From NCBI RefSeq assembly GCF_000725805.1, contig NZ_JOFT01000050.1, positions 1-64,000 on the forward strand: DNA of 64,000 nucleotides, written 5' to 3'. The DNA comes from Streptomyces xanthophaeus (GTDB lineage Bacteria > Actinomycetota > Actinomycetes > Streptomycetales > Streptomycetaceae). Shown piece after piece: positions 23,950 to 33,629 of the stretch; the first letter of the stretch is position 1; every line of letters begins with the position of its first letter. Under the pieces are notes generated by a model, which saw only the letters and a list, made by a program, of their open reading frames with translations, searched no databases and had not been told where the DNA came from. Made by a program: the position numbers and the translations under genes.

Positions 23950-25218
23950 TCAGGCGGAGACCGTGGAGGACTGCTCCGGCTTCGTCCCGCCGGCCTCGGG
24001 GGCGGCCGCCGGAGCGGACTGCTGGGCGGGGACGCCCGGCTCGCGCCGCAGCTTGCGTACGAACCAGGGAGTCCAGTTCTTCGCCTTCATCGCGGGCGAT
24101 TCGATCAGGTGCCAGGACAGGGCCGCCAGGGCCACCGTGCCGGCCATCGCCAGCAGCAGGAAGACGGGCTTGCCGTACTTGGCGTACCCCATCAGGGCCA
24201 GCGCCTGCTCCACGGTGAAGCCGTAGATGTAGATGCCGTACGAGTAGTCGCGCTTGCGCCCGACCTTCTGGAAGGGGCGCGGCAGCCGCACCGCGAGCCA
24301 GATCAGCAGGTACGCGAAGGCGGGGTAGCCGAAGACGAAGACGCCGCCGAAGAGGATCGTCGCGCCGAGGACCAGGGCGCTGAGGGCGGCCAGGCCGTCG
24401 CTGATCGGCAGGCGGTCGCGGTACAGCTGGAAGGTGGCGCCGATCAGGAACACGAAGCACAGGTGGACGATGAAGTGCACCGTCATGCTGCCCAGGAAGG
24501 GCACTTGCACGGCCGAACCCATGTCACCGGGGATGCCGCGCAGGGAGGGGGCGGTGAGCCAGTCCCGCAGGATCAGCAGGCCGAGGGCCCCGGTCAGCAG
24601 CGGGACGAACTTGCGGGCCCGGGTCAGGACTCCGCCGACGGCCAGCACGCCGACCATGATGTAGCAGAAGATCTCGTACTTCAGCGACCACAGGGCGCCG
24701 TTGACGCTCCCGTCGAAGTTGGTCCCGCGGGCCTTCCCCTCGGCGATCACCCCGGCTATGTCCCAGTGGGTGCTGATGGAGGTGTTCCACGTGCCCTTGA
24801 GGTAGCTGAACGGCCCCTCGGGGTGGTTCCAGTAGCCGTTGACCGAGCCGTGGAGCCAGTAGTACAGCGCGGGGAGGATCAGCAGCGAGGAGACGAGGAG
24901 CGAGCCCCACAGGCCCGGCAGGATGCGCAGCGCGCGGTGCCAGGCGTAGCGGCCGGCGGTGGTCCGCGCCCCACTGCCCGTGATCATGAAGCCGGACAGG
25001 ACGAAGAAGCCGATGACGGCCATCTTGCCGACGTCGGTCTGCTCACCGCTCCAGCGCCACAGCGGGTCCAGGGGCCCCCATCCGAGCGGCCACACGTGCG
25101 AGAGCACGACCGAGGAGGCGAGGAGCAGTCTCAGCACGCCGAAGCTGTTGGCCCGCGGGGAGTACAGCTCGGCGAGGGTTCCGCGACGGCCGGGCAGGAC
25201 GGGTGCTCTGCGAGACAT
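23950..25218 (-). CDS. Acyltransferase 3 family membrane protein, 422 aa
   Basis: An integral membrane O-acyltransferase of the OafA/NodX group (PF01757). The first helix contains the conserved LLLASSVVLSHVWPLGWG with the expected His. KMAVIGFFVLSGFMI, FSYLKGTWNTS, WSLKYEIFCYIM (W-L-E pattern) and YGIYIYGF are family blocks. About ten membrane helices are followed by a charged Pro/Ala/Glu tail. It would acylate a surface glycan or lipid-linked sugar. It lies downstream of rmlA-rmlC-GT2-SDR on the same strand, with 140 nt to the SDR gene. The acyl group and acceptor are unknown. Confidence 0.88.
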   Translation of the reverse strand: MSRRAPVLPGRRGTLAELYSPRANSFGVLRLLLASSVVLSHVWPLGWGPLDPLWRWSGEQTDVGKMAVIGFFVLSGFMITGSGARTTAGRYAWHRALRILPGLWGSLLVSSLLILPALYYWLHGSVNGYWNHPEGPFSYLKGTWNTSISTHWDIAGVIAEGKARGTNFDGSVNGALWSLKYEIFCYIMVGVLAVGGVLTRARKFVPLLTGALGLLILRDWLTAPSLRGIPGDMGSAVQVPFLGSMTVHFIVHLCFVFLIGATFQLYRDRLPISDGLAALSALVLGATILFGGVFVFGYPAFAYLLIWLAVRLPRPFQKVGRKRDYSYGIYIYGFTVEQALALMGYAKYGKPVFLLLAMAGTVALAALSWHLIESPAMKAKNWTPWFVRKLRREPGVPAQQSAPAAAPEAGGTKPEQSSTVSA

Positions 25219-25358
25219 AGGGAGGGTCAGACTTCCTGGAGAGGGGGCGCCGGGAGTGCTGGCTCGGCGTGGGGCCGACGGGGGCCTCGCAGAATCCTAC
25301 GGACGGGCGGCGCCGTGCTCCTGCCGCGTGCCCGGATTCCGTCCGGCGGACAGGGTCG

Positions 25359-26315
25359 TCAGTTCCGGGCCGCGGAAGCGGCCGTCCACAGTTCGGCGAC
25401 CGCGTCGCGCAGGCTGCGGACCGGCTTCCAGTCCAGCGCACGCTCGGTGGCGCTGATGTCGAGCTGGTGCCATTCGGTCTCCGGGCCGCTGCCGTCCGGC
25501 GCGGGCACCTCGGTGACCTGCGTGGGGACGCCGCTCTCCTCGATCAGCAGCTCGACGAGCTCGCGGGCGGTGCTCGCCCGGCCGAGGCCGAGGTTGAGGA
25601 CCGGCGGGCAGGGGTTCGCGGGCGCGAGGGCGGCGACCATGGCGTCGACCCCGTCCTGGAGGTGGAGGAACTCGCGCTGCGCCGTGAGCGGCATCAGCGA
25701 CAGTTCGGCGACGGTGCCCGCGGCCTGCGCGTCGGCCAGCTTGCCGGCCATGACGCCCAGCAGGCTGTGCGCGGGCTGTCCGGCGCCGACGACGTTGCCC
25801 AGGCGCAGGACGACGGCGTCCAGGCCCTCGTCGCGGACGGCCGCCGCCACCAGCTCGGTGGCCCGGAGCTTCAGCTGCCCGTAGACCGTGGACGGGCGGG
25901 CGGGGGAGTCCTCGGTGTACGTCTCGCCGACCGGGAAGAGGCCGTACTCGTGGACGGTGCCGATCTGCACCAGCCGCGGCGGCTCGGCCATGGACCGCAG
26001 GGCCTCCAGCAGGCGGCTGACCATGCCGAGGTTGGCGGGGCCCATCTGCTCGTCCGTCAGGCCCCACATGCCGCCGGCCGCGTTGACGACCACGTCGATG
26101 CGGTGCTGCGCGAACAGTTCCGCCAGCTCGGCCGGGGCGTCGACGGTGAGGTCGAAGGCGGCGAACTCGCCGGGCAGTGCGTCGGCCGGCTGCTTGCGGG
26201 CGACGGCGAGCAGGCCGTGGCCGCGCTCGTGCAGCGTCGCGCACAGGCGGCGGCCGATGAAGCCGGTGGCACCGAGGACGGCCACGCGGGGCAGGGACGG
26301 GCTGGTGACGGACAT
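25359..26315 (-). CDS. NAD-dependent epimerase/dehydratase (extended SDR), 318 aa
   Basis: Nucleotide-sugar SDR. The Rossmann motif GATGFIG (about residues 15-21) lies in VAVLGATGFIGRRL. The catalytic pair YGQLK (YxxxK) is at about 144-148. HEYGLFPVGE and VVLRLGNVVGAGQPAHSLL are in place. It is not a close RmlD (no RmlD-like N-terminus), but it sits where a dTDP-4-keto-6-deoxyhexose 4-reductase would be expected, after rmlA and rmlC. The best guess is reduction of a dTDP-4-keto sugar; epimerisation is the alternative. ATG 26315 is used. It acts in the cytoplasm. Confidence 0.85.
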   Translation of the reverse strand: MSVTSPSLPRVAVLGATGFIGRRLCATLHERGHGLLAVARKQPADALPGEFAAFDLTVDAPAELAELFAQHRIDVVVNAAGGMWGLTDEQMGPANLGMVSRLLEALRSMAEPPRLVQIGTVHEYGLFPVGETYTEDSPARPSTVYGQLKLRATELVAAAVRDEGLDAVVLRLGNVVGAGQPAHSLLGVMAGKLADAQAAGTVAELSLMPLTAQREFLHLQDGVDAMVAALAPANPCPPVLNLGLGRASTARELVELLIEESGVPTQVTEVPAPDGSGPETEWHQLDISATERALDWKPVRSLRDAVAELWTAASAARN

Positions 26316-26399
26316 GGCGTGGGCTCCCGGCGGTCGGAGGGGGTGGGCGGACGGGGCGCGCGGCCGGGCGGTACGCGGCGCCCGGTCAGCGGTGGTCGG

Positions 26400-27296
26400 T
26401 CAGCGGTGGTCGTTGCCGACGATGTGCCGCAGCAGTGTGCGGGCGCCCTCGCTCTGCTTGTTCTTCAGCGCGCCGGGCAGCATCGTCGCCGCGTGGATGC
26501 GGGAGGACAGGTGCAGCCGGGAGGCCTTGGCGGCCTTCGTCCAGCCCTGCGCGTCCAGCCGGTCCGCGACGTCCATGAAGTAGCGGTTGACCTCCTCGAA
26601 CCGGCGGCCGGTGAAGGCCTGCTGGGAGGAGATGCTGACCGCGTGGCGGCGGTACTGGAAGCACTGGGTGTCGGAGATCAGCATCTGCTCGCCGGCCTGG
26701 ATCAGGTCGATCTCCAGCGCGAGGTCCTGGGTGACCTCCAGGTTGTCGCGCAGGCCGGCCTTGCGGACGGCCTCGGTGCGCCAGCAGATCGACGGGAAGT
26801 ACAGCCAGTTCCCGCGCAGCAGGCTGGTGGCGAGCTGCTCGCCGCCCATCAGCACCTCACCCTTGAACTTGGGTGCGTATAGCCGCTTCTTGGCCTGGTC
26901 GACGAGTCCCTCGGTGGGCTTGCCGTTGCCGTCGATCACCTGGACGCCGGGCTGGATCATGCCCACGCCGGGGTGGCGGGCGATGGCCGACCGCACCGTC
27001 GCCACGTAGTCGGGCAGCATGATGTCGTCGGTGCCCATCATGACGAAGTGCTCTTCGCGGACCAGGCCCAGGCACTTGCGGTAGTTGCCGGTGACGCCGA
27101 GGTTCTGCTCGTTGCGCTGGTACGAGACCCGCGGGTCGTCGAGCTCCGCGAACCAGCCCGGGACGTCGGGCTCCTTGCCGTCGTCCACCACCACCAGCCG
27201 CCACTCGGGGTCGCTCTGGGCCAGGATGCTGCGCACGGCGGCCTGCATCAGGGCCACGTTGCCGTAGTAGGGCAGCATGATGTCGAGAGTTGTCAT
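26400..27296 (-). CDS. Family 2 glycosyltransferase, 298 aa
   Basis: GT-A fold transferase. MTTLDIMLPYYGNVALMQAA opens the nucleotide-binding domain, VVVDDGKEPD holds the first Asp pair, and MMGTDDIMLPDY is the DxD-like metal site. Later QDLALEIDLIQAGE and FQYRRHAVSISS belong to the acceptor side. A C-terminal helical region of about 60 residues follows. No membrane segment is seen. It would use a dTDP-deoxysugar made by its neighbours to build a surface polysaccharide. It lies 41 nt after rmlC and 84 nt before the SDR gene. ATG 27296 lacks a clear Shine-Dalgarno sequence. Confidence 0.88.
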   Translation of the reverse strand: MTTLDIMLPYYGNVALMQAAVRSILAQSDPEWRLVVVDDGKEPDVPGWFAELDDPRVSYQRNEQNLGVTGNYRKCLGLVREEHFVMMGTDDIMLPDYVATVRSAIARHPGVGMIQPGVQVIDGNGKPTEGLVDQAKKRLYAPKFKGEVLMGGEQLATSLLRGNWLYFPSICWRTEAVRKAGLRDNLEVTQDLALEIDLIQAGEQMLISDTQCFQYRRHAVSISSQQAFTGRRFEEVNRYFMDVADRLDAQGWTKAAKASRLHLSSRIHAATMLPGALKNKQSEGARTLLRHIVGNDHR

Positions 27297-27337
27297 GAGC
27301 AGCGCACCAGGGGTTTCGGGAGGGATCGGGACGGAGC

Positions 27338-27943
27338 TCAGCCGGCGTCGCGCAGCGACCGGCGGTGACGCAGGCATTCCTCGTAGTCGGGCAGCAGCCC
27401 CGACTCGATGGCCTCGGCGAGCGAGGGAGCGGCCGCGTCGCGGGCCGACAGCTGCGAGGCGGTGCCCGAGGGCCACTCGATCGCCAGGTCGGGGTCGAGC
27501 GGGTGCACCGAGTGCTCGGCGGAGGGGTTGAAGGTCTCCGAGCAGATGTAGGACAGGGTGGCGTCGTCGCTCAGCGCGCAGAAGCCGTGGCCCAGGCCCT
27601 CCGAGATGTAGACCGCGCGGCGGTCCACGTCGTCCAGGCGCACGAACTCGTAGGTGCCGAAGGTGGGCGAGCCCACGCGCAGGTCGACGATGACGTCGAG
27701 GACGGCGCCGCGCACACAGGTGACGTACTTGGCCTGGCCGGGCGGGACGTCGGCGAAGTGGATGCCGCGCACGACGTCCTTGGCCGACACCGACAGGTTG
27801 CCCTGCGCCAGGCGCAGCGGGTGCCCGACCGCCTCGGCGAGGTGGTCGAAGCGGTACCACTCCATGAACAGCCCGCGCGGGTCGCCGTGCTGGACCGGGG
27901 TGATCTCCCAGGCGCCCTCGATGGAGAGCTCGCGGATCTTCAT
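27338..27943 (-). CDS. rfbC: dTDP-4-dehydrorhamnose 3,5-epimerase type enzyme, 201 aa
   Basis: A cupin-fold epimerase acting on dTDP-4-keto-6-deoxyglucose. [33 protein letters not shown], the catalytic-His block [27 protein letters not shown] and [19 protein letters not shown] (with the active-site Tyr region) are all typical. Length is slightly above the usual 180-190. The ATG overlaps the rfbA stop by 4 nt, so the two are coupled. Together with rfbA and rfbB it makes dTDP-4-keto-rhamnose or a related 3- or 3,5-epimerised keto sugar. Confidence 0.92.
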   Translation of the reverse strand: MKIRELSIEGAWEITPVQHGDPRGLFMEWYRFDHLAEAVGHPLRLAQGNLSVSAKDVVRGIHFADVPPGQAKYVTCVRGAVLDVIVDLRVGSPTFGTYEFVRLDDVDRRAVYISEGLGHGFCALSDDATLSYICSETFNPSAEHSVHPLDPDLAIEWPSGTASQLSARDAAAPSLAEAIESGLLPDYEECLRHRRSLRDAG

Positions 27944-28815
27944 CGGCCGTTCTCCTCGTCGAGCAGGTCCAGCAGGTACTGGCCGTAGCCGCTCTTGAGC
28001 AGCGGCTCGGCGAGCTCGCGGAGCTGGTCGTCGCTGACGAAGCCGGACCGCCAGGCGGTCTCCTCGATGCAGCCGATCTTGAAGCCCTGGCGCTCCTCGA
28101 TCACGCGGACGAACTCGGAGGCCTGGACCATGGAGACGAAGGTGCCGGTGTCGAGCCAGGCGGTACCGCGGTCCAGGACCGTGACCTGGAGGTCGCCGGA
28201 CTGCAGGTAGGCGTCGTTCACGGCGGTTATCTCGAGCTCGCCGCGGGCGCTGGGCTCGATGGTGCGGGCGATCTCCACGACACGGTTGTCGTAGAAGTAC
28301 AGGCCGGGCACCGCGTAGCGGGACTTCGGCTTCTCGGGCTTCTCCTCGATGGAGATGACCTGGCCGTCTGCGTCGAACTCGACGACGCCGTACGCGGTCG
28401 CATCGGCCACCGGGTAGGCGAAGACCATGCCGCCCTTGGGGTCGGTCCGCTGCGCGAGCCGGGTGCCGAGGCCGCTGCCGTGGAAGATGTTGTCGCCGAG
28501 GATCAGCGCGACCGGCTCGTCACCGATGAAGTCGGCGCCGAGGACGAAGGCCTGGGCGATGCCCTCCGGACGCTCCTGCACGGTGTACTGGATGTCCAGG
28601 CCGAGCTGGGACCCGTCGCCCAGGAGCCGCTGGAACTGCTCCTGGTCCTGCGGGGTGGTGATGATCAGGATCTCGCGGATCCCCGCCATGACCAGCGTGG
28701 AGAGCGGGTAGTAGATCATTGGCTTGTCGAAGACGGGGAGCAGCTGCTTCGACACGGCTCGGGTCAAGGGCCAGAGGCGGGAGCCGGTGCCGCCCGCAAG
28801 GAGAATTCCACGCAT
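27940..28815 (-). CDS. rfbA: Glucose-1-phosphate thymidylyltransferase, 291 aa
   Basis: Makes dTDP-glucose from glucose-1-phosphate and dTTP. The signature [18 protein letters not shown] is at the N-terminus, with [34 protein letters not shown] (metal Asp), [20 protein letters not shown] and [10 protein letters not shown]. Length is normal. Two starts, ATG 28815 and ATG 28827, are possible; the first gives the family N-terminus. It is divergent from rfbB with about 105 nt between starts and overlaps rfbC by 4 nt. It is the first gene of the leftward polysaccharide operon. Confidence 0.95.
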   Translation of the reverse strand: MRGILLAGGTGSRLWPLTRAVSKQLLPVFDKPMIYYPLSTLVMAGIREILIITTPQDQEQFQRLLGDGSQLGLDIQYTVQERPEGIAQAFVLGADFIGDEPVALILGDNIFHGSGLGTRLAQRTDPKGGMVFAYPVADATAYGVVEFDADGQVISIEEKPEKPKSRYAVPGLYFYDNRVVEIARTIEPSARGELEITAVNDAYLQSGDLQVTVLDRGTAWLDTGTFVSMVQASEFVRVIEERQGFKIGCIEETAWRSGFVSDDQLRELAEPLLKSGYGQYLLDLLDEENGR

Positions 28816-28920
28816 GGTTGCCACCATACGTTGCGTCCCTTCGGGTGAGGTAACCCGCGAGGGCCGCCCCCGGACGGCGCAGTGAGGGCCCCGCCGGTCG
28901 CACAGTAAGCTGAACGCACT
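28816..28920. promoter_or_regulatory. Shared promoter region of rfbA and rfbB
   Basis: A 105-nt divergent spacer. TAAGCT (28907-28912) lies 8 nt before the rfbB ATG and could be its -10 box. On the other strand the sequence before rfbA (GGGACGCAAC in the complement) has no clear hexamer. Joint control of both dTDP-sugar operons is likely. Confidence 0.4.
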
Positions 28921-29898
28921 ATGCGCATTCTCGTGACCGGTGGCGCCGGTTTCATCGGCTCGCAGTTCGTCCGTTCCCTCCTGTCGCAGGACCCCGCGGC
29001 GCGGGTCACGGTCCTCGACAAGCTGACCTACTCCGGCGTCGAGGCGAACCTCGCCCCGGTCGCGGACCACCCCGGCTACACCTTCGTCCGCGGTGACATC
29101 TGCGACGTCGAGGCCGTCGACCAGGTGATGGCCGGCCACGACGCCGTCGTGCACTTCGCCGCCGAGTCCCACGTGGACCGCTCCATCGCGGGCGCCGGCC
29201 CCTTCGTGATGACCAACGTGGTCGGCACCCAGGTGCTGCTGGACGCCGCCCGCAAGCACGGCGTCGGCCGCTTCGTCCACGTCTCCACCGACGAGGTCTA
29301 CGGCTCGATCACCGAGGGCTCCTGGACCGAGGAGTGGCCGCTCGCGCCGAACTCCCCGTACTCCGCCTCGAAGGCCTCCTCCGACCTGCTGGCGCTGGCC
29401 TACCACCGCACGCACGGCATGGACGTCGTCGTGACGCGCTGCTCCAACAACTACGGGCCGTACCAGTTCCCCGAGAAGGTCATCCCGCTGTTCGTCTCCA
29501 ACCTGATGGACGGCAAGCACGTCCCCCTCTACGGCGACGGCGGCAACGTCCGCGACTGGCTGCACGTCTCGGACCACTGCCGCGGCATCGAGCTGGCGCT
29601 GCGCAAGGGCCGCGCCGGCGAGGTCTACAACATCGGCGGCGGCACCGAGCTCACCAACAAGGAGCTCACGGGCGTCCTGCTGGAGGCCGCGGGCGTGGGC
29701 TGGGAAATGGTCGACCGGGTCGAGGACCGCAAGGGCCACGACCTGCGCTACTCCATCGACATCAGCAAGATCAGCTCGGAGCTCGGCTACGCGCCGCAGG
29801 TCACCTTCGAGGACGGCATCAAGGACACCATCGCCTGGTACCGCGAGAACCGTGCCTGGTGGGAGCCGCTCAAGGTGAAGGCCGCCCAGCAGTCGTGA
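28921..29898 (+). CDS. rfbB: dTDP-glucose 4,6-dehydratase, 325 aa
   Basis: Converts dTDP-glucose to dTDP-4-keto-6-deoxyglucose. The NAD motif is GGAGFIGS (residues 7-14). [22 protein letters not shown] (catalytic Thr-Asp-Glu), YSASKASSD (YxxxK) and [19 protein letters not shown] are diagnostic. Length is normal. ATG 28921 is the first residue of the family. Its TGA overlaps the GTG of the flippase gene, so both are coupled. It acts in the cytoplasm. Confidence 0.96.
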   Translation: MRILVTGGAGFIGSQFVRSLLSQDPAARVTVLDKLTYSGVEANLAPVADHPGYTFVRGDICDVEAVDQVMAGHDAVVHFAAESHVDRSIAGAGPFVMTNVVGTQVLLDAARKHGVGRFVHVSTDEVYGSITEGSWTEEWPLAPNSPYSASKASSDLLALAYHRTHGMDVVVTRCSNNYGPYQFPEKVIPLFVSNLMDGKHVPLYGDGGNVRDWLHVSDHCRGIELALRKGRAGEVYNIGGGTELTNKELTGVLLEAAGVGWEMVDRVEDRKGHDLRYSIDISKISSELGYAPQVTFEDGIKDTIAWYRENRAWWEPLKVKAAQQS

Positions 29899-31253
29899 AC
29901 GACACGCCGGATGCCGCGGCGGCCGTGAAGCGGTCGCCGCTGGCGAAGCTGGCCGCCACCCTGCCGCCGGGCACCCTGCTGGTGATCGGCGGCACGGTCG
30001 TCCTCGGCGCCGCCTCGTACGTCCACCTCATGGCGGCCGGACACAGCCTCGACACCGACGCCATGGCCTCGCTGTCCGTGCTGTGGACCGTGCTCATGGG
30101 CGTGGGCATCGGCCTGTTCTTCCCCGTCGAGCAGGAACTCACCCGGATCGTCGCCGCACACCGCGTCGGCGGCCACGGCGTCTCCGGCGTCCTGCGCCGT
30201 GTGACGGTCCTCACCGCCGCCCTGTGCGGCCTGCTCGTGACGGGCATGGGCGTCGCGGCCCGGCCGCTCGCCGACACCTTCTTCGACGGCCGCGTCGACA
30301 TGGTGTGGGCGCTCGCCCTGTCCTTCGTCACCCTCGCCGCCAGCAACGTGACCCGGGGCGTCCTGGCGGGCCTCGGCCACTTCGCCCCCTTCGGCCGTCA
30401 GCTCGGCATCGACGGCGTCCTGCGCATCGGCCTCGCCGTGGGCTTCGCCCTGGCCGGAGTGAGCTCCCCGCTGGCCTTCGCACTGATCCTCGCGGTCGCC
30501 CCGCTGATCGCGGTCCTGGCCACGCTGCGGCCCGTGCTCCAGGGGCTCGGGCCGGGCCCGGCCGAGAGCTGGACGAGGCTGCTGGCCGGTCTCGGCCCGC
30601 TGATCGCCTCGACCCTGCTCTCGCAGGTCGTCGTCAACGCCGCCGTCGTCAGCACCAAGCTGCTGGCCCCCGCCGAGGCCGCGGTCGTCGCCGGTCTGCT
30701 GAACGTCATCGTGCTGGCCCGCGTACCGCTCTTCGTCTTCGGCTCGCTCCAGGCCTCGCTGCTGTCCGGGCTCTCCGCGGCGGCCGCCGCCGGGGACCGG
30801 GCCGGCTTCTCCCGGCTCCTGGGCCGGACCTGCCTGGTGGTCACCGCGCTGGGTGTGGCAGGCGGACTGCCCGCCACCCTGCTCGGGCCCTGGCTGATCC
30901 AGGTGCTGTTCAAGGCCGAGGACGGACTCGGCCAGACCGTGTTCTTCTGGATCTCCGCGGGCACCCTCTTCTACATGCTGGCCATGGTCCTCGGCCAGGC
31001 CCTGATGGTCCTGCACAAGCACGGCCTCCAGCTGCTGGGCTGGGCCGTCGCCACGCTGGTCCTGGTCGGCGTCACCCTGCTGCCCGGCGAGGCCACCACC
31101 CGCGTGTGCCTGGCCTACACCCTCGCCTCGCTGTCCGCGGTGCTCGGCATGGCGGCCGCCCTGTGGCTGACCTTCCCGCGCGGGCCCGCCGCCACGGAAG
31201 CGGCGACCGGAGCCGGCGCGGCCCCCCGGTCCACCCTGATCGACTCGGCCTGA
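29895..31253 (+). CDS. MOP-superfamily flippase-like membrane protein, 452 aa
   Basis: About 12 hydrophobic segments and no catalytic motif. The pattern resembles Wzx/MurJ-type lipid-linked oligosaccharide flippases: the first segment is [20 protein letters not shown], then [40 protein letters not shown] and a repeated half after about residue 230. The C-terminus is low-complexity Ala/Gly. The GTG start overlaps the rfbB TGA (GTGA). Position next to rfbB and the glycosyltransferase suggests export of the polysaccharide repeat unit. No Wzy-like polymerase is visible in the window, so polymer formation may be encoded elsewhere or the glycan may be short. Confidence 0.82.
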   Translation: MNDTPDAAAAVKRSPLAKLAATLPPGTLLVIGGTVVLGAASYVHLMAAGHSLDTDAMASLSVLWTVLMGVGIGLFFPVEQELTRIVAAHRVGGHGVSGVLRRVTVLTAALCGLLVTGMGVAARPLADTFFDGRVDMVWALALSFVTLAASNVTRGVLAGLGHFAPFGRQLGIDGVLRIGLAVGFALAGVSSPLAFALILAVAPLIAVLATLRPVLQGLGPGPAESWTRLLAGLGPLIASTLLSQVVVNAAVVSTKLLAPAEAAVVAGLLNVIVLARVPLFVFGSLQASLLSGLSAAAAAGDRAGFSRLLGRTCLVVTALGVAGGLPATLLGPWLIQVLFKAEDGLGQTVFFWISAGTLFYMLAMVLGQALMVLHKHGLQLLGWAVATLVLVGVTLLPGEATTRVCLAYTLASLSAVLGMAAALWLTFPRGPAATEAATGAGAAPRSTLIDSA

Positions 31254-31376
31254 CCCTGCGGGGCCGGGGCCTGCCCGGCGGACTCGGCCTGCCCGGCGGG
31301 CGGGCCTGACCGGCGGGCGTACCCGGCCACGCGGACTCCGGGGAATACCTCCTCGACGAGGGACGACCCCCGTCCG

Positions 31377-31382
31377 TAGGCT
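31377..31382 (+). promoter_or_regulatory. Candidate -10 box (TAGGCT) of a leaderless transcript
   Basis: TAGGCT ends 7 nt before ATG 31390. No Shine-Dalgarno sequence lies between. A -35 element is not clear. Confidence 0.5.
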
Positions 31383-31389
31383 CGGCCGC

Positions 31390-31767
31390 ATGCCCCGCAA
31401 GGACAGCAGCACCCGCCGCCTCGTCGCCGACGGACGTGCCTACCGGTGGGCCGTCCGGCACGGCCACCGGGTCCTGGAGGACGACGGCTGCCGCAAGACC
31501 CTCAGCGTGTACGCCGACCCCCCGGGCTCCGGCGGCATGCTGCGCTTCGTCTTCGACGAGGGCCCCGGCCGCTACGTCTCGGGCTTCACCACGGGTTCGG
31601 GCGAGGTCGGCGCCGTGGGCATCGGCGCACTCAACCTGCACGAGCCCGGCACCGTACGGGTCCTGCTCGACGCGGCGCTGGCCCGCGGCTGGCGGCCGCA
31701 GGAGCGGCAGGAGACCAGGGCCGACGGCTGGAGCTACCTGGAGGCGGCCCTCGGCGCGGGCCGCTGA
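31390..31767 (+). CDS. Conserved hypothetical protein, 125 aa
   Basis: A small soluble protein: RRLVADGRAYRWAVRHGHRV near the N-terminus, CRKTLSVYADPPGSGGMLRFVF, and YVSGFTTGSGEVGAVGIGAL. The C-terminal part, PGTVRVLLDAALARGWRPQE, is helical. I recall similar Streptomyces proteins of unknown function. No catalytic or binding motif is recognised. A TAGGCT hexamer 7 nt before ATG 31390 suggests a leaderless mRNA. It is convergent, 13 nt apart, with the secreted beta-propeller-like gene. Confidence 0.75.
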   Translation: MPRKDSSTRRLVADGRAYRWAVRHGHRVLEDDGCRKTLSVYADPPGSGGMLRFVFDEGPGRYVSGFTTGSGEVGAVGIGALNLHEPGTVRVLLDAALARGWRPQERQETRADGWSYLEAALGAGR

Positions 31768-31780
31768 GACGGCGCCCGGG

Positions 31781-32800
31781 CTACTTCGGGGCCCGGCGCC
31801 GCACCAGCCGCCTGAGGGCGACCACCAGCACCGTGCCTCCCGCCAGGACGAGCGCGCCCTTCGTGAAGCTGCCCTCCGGCTCCGGCGACTGCGCCGAGGG
31901 GGCCCCGTCCGGCGGGGAGCCCGGCTTCGCCGCACCGGGGGACGCCGAAGCCTGCGGGGCCGCGCCCACCGGGACGGCGACGACCCGGCTGGAGCCGCCC
32001 TCCGAGCCGAACATCAGCGCCGAGCCGTCCGCCGTGTACGTCACCGACTCGGCCTGCCCCTGCCACGGCGCGTCCACCCGCTCGCCCTCGCCCTGCGGCC
32101 GCCCGTCCTTCCATGCGTAGGTCTTCGCGAAGAAGTACCCGCGCAGGGCCAGGCGTCCGCCGTCCGGGGAGAACGCCCCGTCCGTCACCCACGGCAGGTC
32201 CGCGACCCGCCGGAACACGTTCGGCACGGCCGTCGACAGCTCCGCCGGACCCTCGTACAGCCCGCCCTTGTCCTCGTTCTTGCTCGCGATGTACACGCGG
32301 CCCGTCACCGGATGCACCATCAGCGCCTCGGCGTTGCGCGGTCCGTCCGCGTAACGGACCGTGAACTGCGTCGCCTTGACGGTGACGTCTCCCAGTTCCT
32401 TCGGCTCCGGGAAGCGGTAGATCCACACGTGGTCCCAGGACCCGTCCAGGTTGTCGCCGATGTCGCCGATGTACAACTGCCCGTCCGGACCCAGCGACAC
32501 CGCCTCCACGTCGCGCGGCTTGCCGATGCCCGTCAGCGTCACGCGGGCCACCGTCCTGCCGGTCGCGGAGTCCACCGCGTAGATGTACGGCCCGTCGTCG
32601 CTGTCGTTGTGGGTCCAGTACACGCCGGGGTGGATCCGGCTGGCGGCGAGCCCGCTCGACTCCTTGATCCGGGGATCGGAGATGGTGAAGGACGCCGCCC
32701 CGGGGGTCTCGGCCGCCAGCGCCGCACCCGGCAGCGAGACCAGGGAGGCGGCGACGGCGACGACGGCGACGAGGGCGGACGACACGGGCAGCAGGCGCAT
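31781..32800 (-). CDS. Secreted, membrane-anchored beta-propeller-like protein, 339 aa
   Basis: A Sec signal peptide ends near AALA-AE (about residue 30). The mature part has repeated propeller-like strands: RIHPGVYWTHNDSDDGPYIYAV, DVEAVSLGPDGQLYIGDIGDN, NAEALMVHPVTGRVYIASKN, DGAFSPDGGRLALRG and ESVTYTADGSALMFGSEGG. Then comes a Pro/Ser/Ala linker and a C-terminal helix (GALVLAGGTVLVVAL) with RRLVRRR, so it is anchored by the C-terminus. There is no LPXTG motif. ATG 32800 is chosen over GTG 32821 because a CAAGCT hexamer lies 6 nt upstream. It is divergent from the SGNH hydrolase. Ligand unknown. Confidence 0.8.
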   Translation of the reverse strand: MRLLPVSSALVAVVAVAASLVSLPGAALAAETPGAASFTISDPRIKESSGLAASRIHPGVYWTHNDSDDGPYIYAVDSATGRTVARVTLTGIGKPRDVEAVSLGPDGQLYIGDIGDNLDGSWDHVWIYRFPEPKELGDVTVKATQFTVRYADGPRNAEALMVHPVTGRVYIASKNEDKGGLYEGPAELSTAVPNVFRRVADLPWVTDGAFSPDGGRLALRGYFFAKTYAWKDGRPQGEGERVDAPWQGQAESVTYTADGSALMFGSEGGSSRVVAVPVGAAPQASASPGAAKPGSPPDGAPSAQSPEPEGSFTKGALVLAGGTVLVVALRRLVRRRAPK

Positions 32801-32876
32801 CCGACCAGCTTGCCAGGCCACGGCGCGTGTCCGGCATCACAGGGGCGCCCGCGCCGTGATCCGCGATGATGACCGG

Positions 32877-33569
32877 ATGCGTTTCATGTTCGTCGGCGAC
32901 TCCATGACCATCGGACGCGCCGGCGACTACACCTGGCGCTACCGGATGTGGCAGCACCTCGACGCCGCCCCCGACGGCCCCCACGAGATCGTCGGCCCGC
33001 GCTGCGAGCTGTACGAGGCCAGGGCCGACGCGGCCGTCAGCCACGCGTACGCCGACCCCGACTTCCCGGAGCACGCCCGCCGCCACCTGGCCGGCTGGGG
33101 CGAGGGCTGGCAGCACATGGCCCCGCTCATCGGCCCCGCCGTGCGCGACAGCGGAGCCGAGGTCCTGCTGGTCTCCCTCGGCCTCATCGACCTCGGCTTC
33201 TACACGCGCGCCGACCAGACCGCCGAGAACGTCCACCGCTTCGTCGCCGCGGCGCGCGCCGCACGCCCCGGCATCAGGATGGTCCTGCTGCCCGTCATAC
33301 CGAACGTCCGGGCCGAGGAGGACGCGCCCTTCGCGGCCGAGGTCGTCCGCTTCAACGAGCTCCTGGCCAAGGCGGTCGCCGACCTGAGCACGCCCGCCTC
33401 GCCGGTCCTGCTGGCCGCGCGCCCGGCCGCGTACGACATCCGGCACGACACCTACGACGGCACCCACCCCAACGCCTCCGGCGAGCACCGCCTGGCGGGC
33501 GAATTCGCGACGGCCCTCCACCAGGCCTGGGCGATCGGCGGCCCGTACGTCCCGCGGCAGACGCCGTAA
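32877..33569 (+). CDS. SGNH/GDSL hydrolase, 230 aa
   Basis: Esterase of the SGNH fold. Block I is FVGDSMTIGRAGDYTWRYRM, with the nucleophile Ser in GDSM. LVSLGLIDLGF replaces the usual GxND block, and YDGTHPNASGEH supplies the catalytic Asp-His pair near the C-terminus. There is no signal peptide, so it is probably cytoplasmic. Likely hydrolyses an acyl ester; substrate unknown. GATGAT lies 6 nt before ATG 32877 and there is no Shine-Dalgarno sequence. It ends at a 12-bp hairpin before the convergent aldo/keto reductase. Confidence 0.85.
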   Translation: MRFMFVGDSMTIGRAGDYTWRYRMWQHLDAAPDGPHEIVGPRCELYEARADAAVSHAYADPDFPEHARRHLAGWGEGWQHMAPLIGPAVRDSGAEVLLVSLGLIDLGFYTRADQTAENVHRFVAAARAARPGIRMVLLPVIPNVRAEEDAPFAAEVVRFNELLAKAVADLSTPASPVLLAARPAAYDIRHDTYDGTHPNASGEHRLAGEFATALHQAWAIGGPYVPRQTP

Positions 33570-33583
33570 CCGTGTGGTGCGAG

Positions 33584-33615
33584 GGCCGCCGCCCCCCTCG
33601 CAAGGGGCGGCGGCC
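33584..33615. terminator. Hairpin between convergent SGNH and aldo/keto reductase genes
   Basis: Arms GGCCGCCGCCCC (33584-33595) and GGGGCGGCGGCC (33604-33615) with an 8-nt loop. It fits a bidirectional terminator. Confidence 0.75.
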
Positions 33616-33629
33616 GATGTACTACTGGA

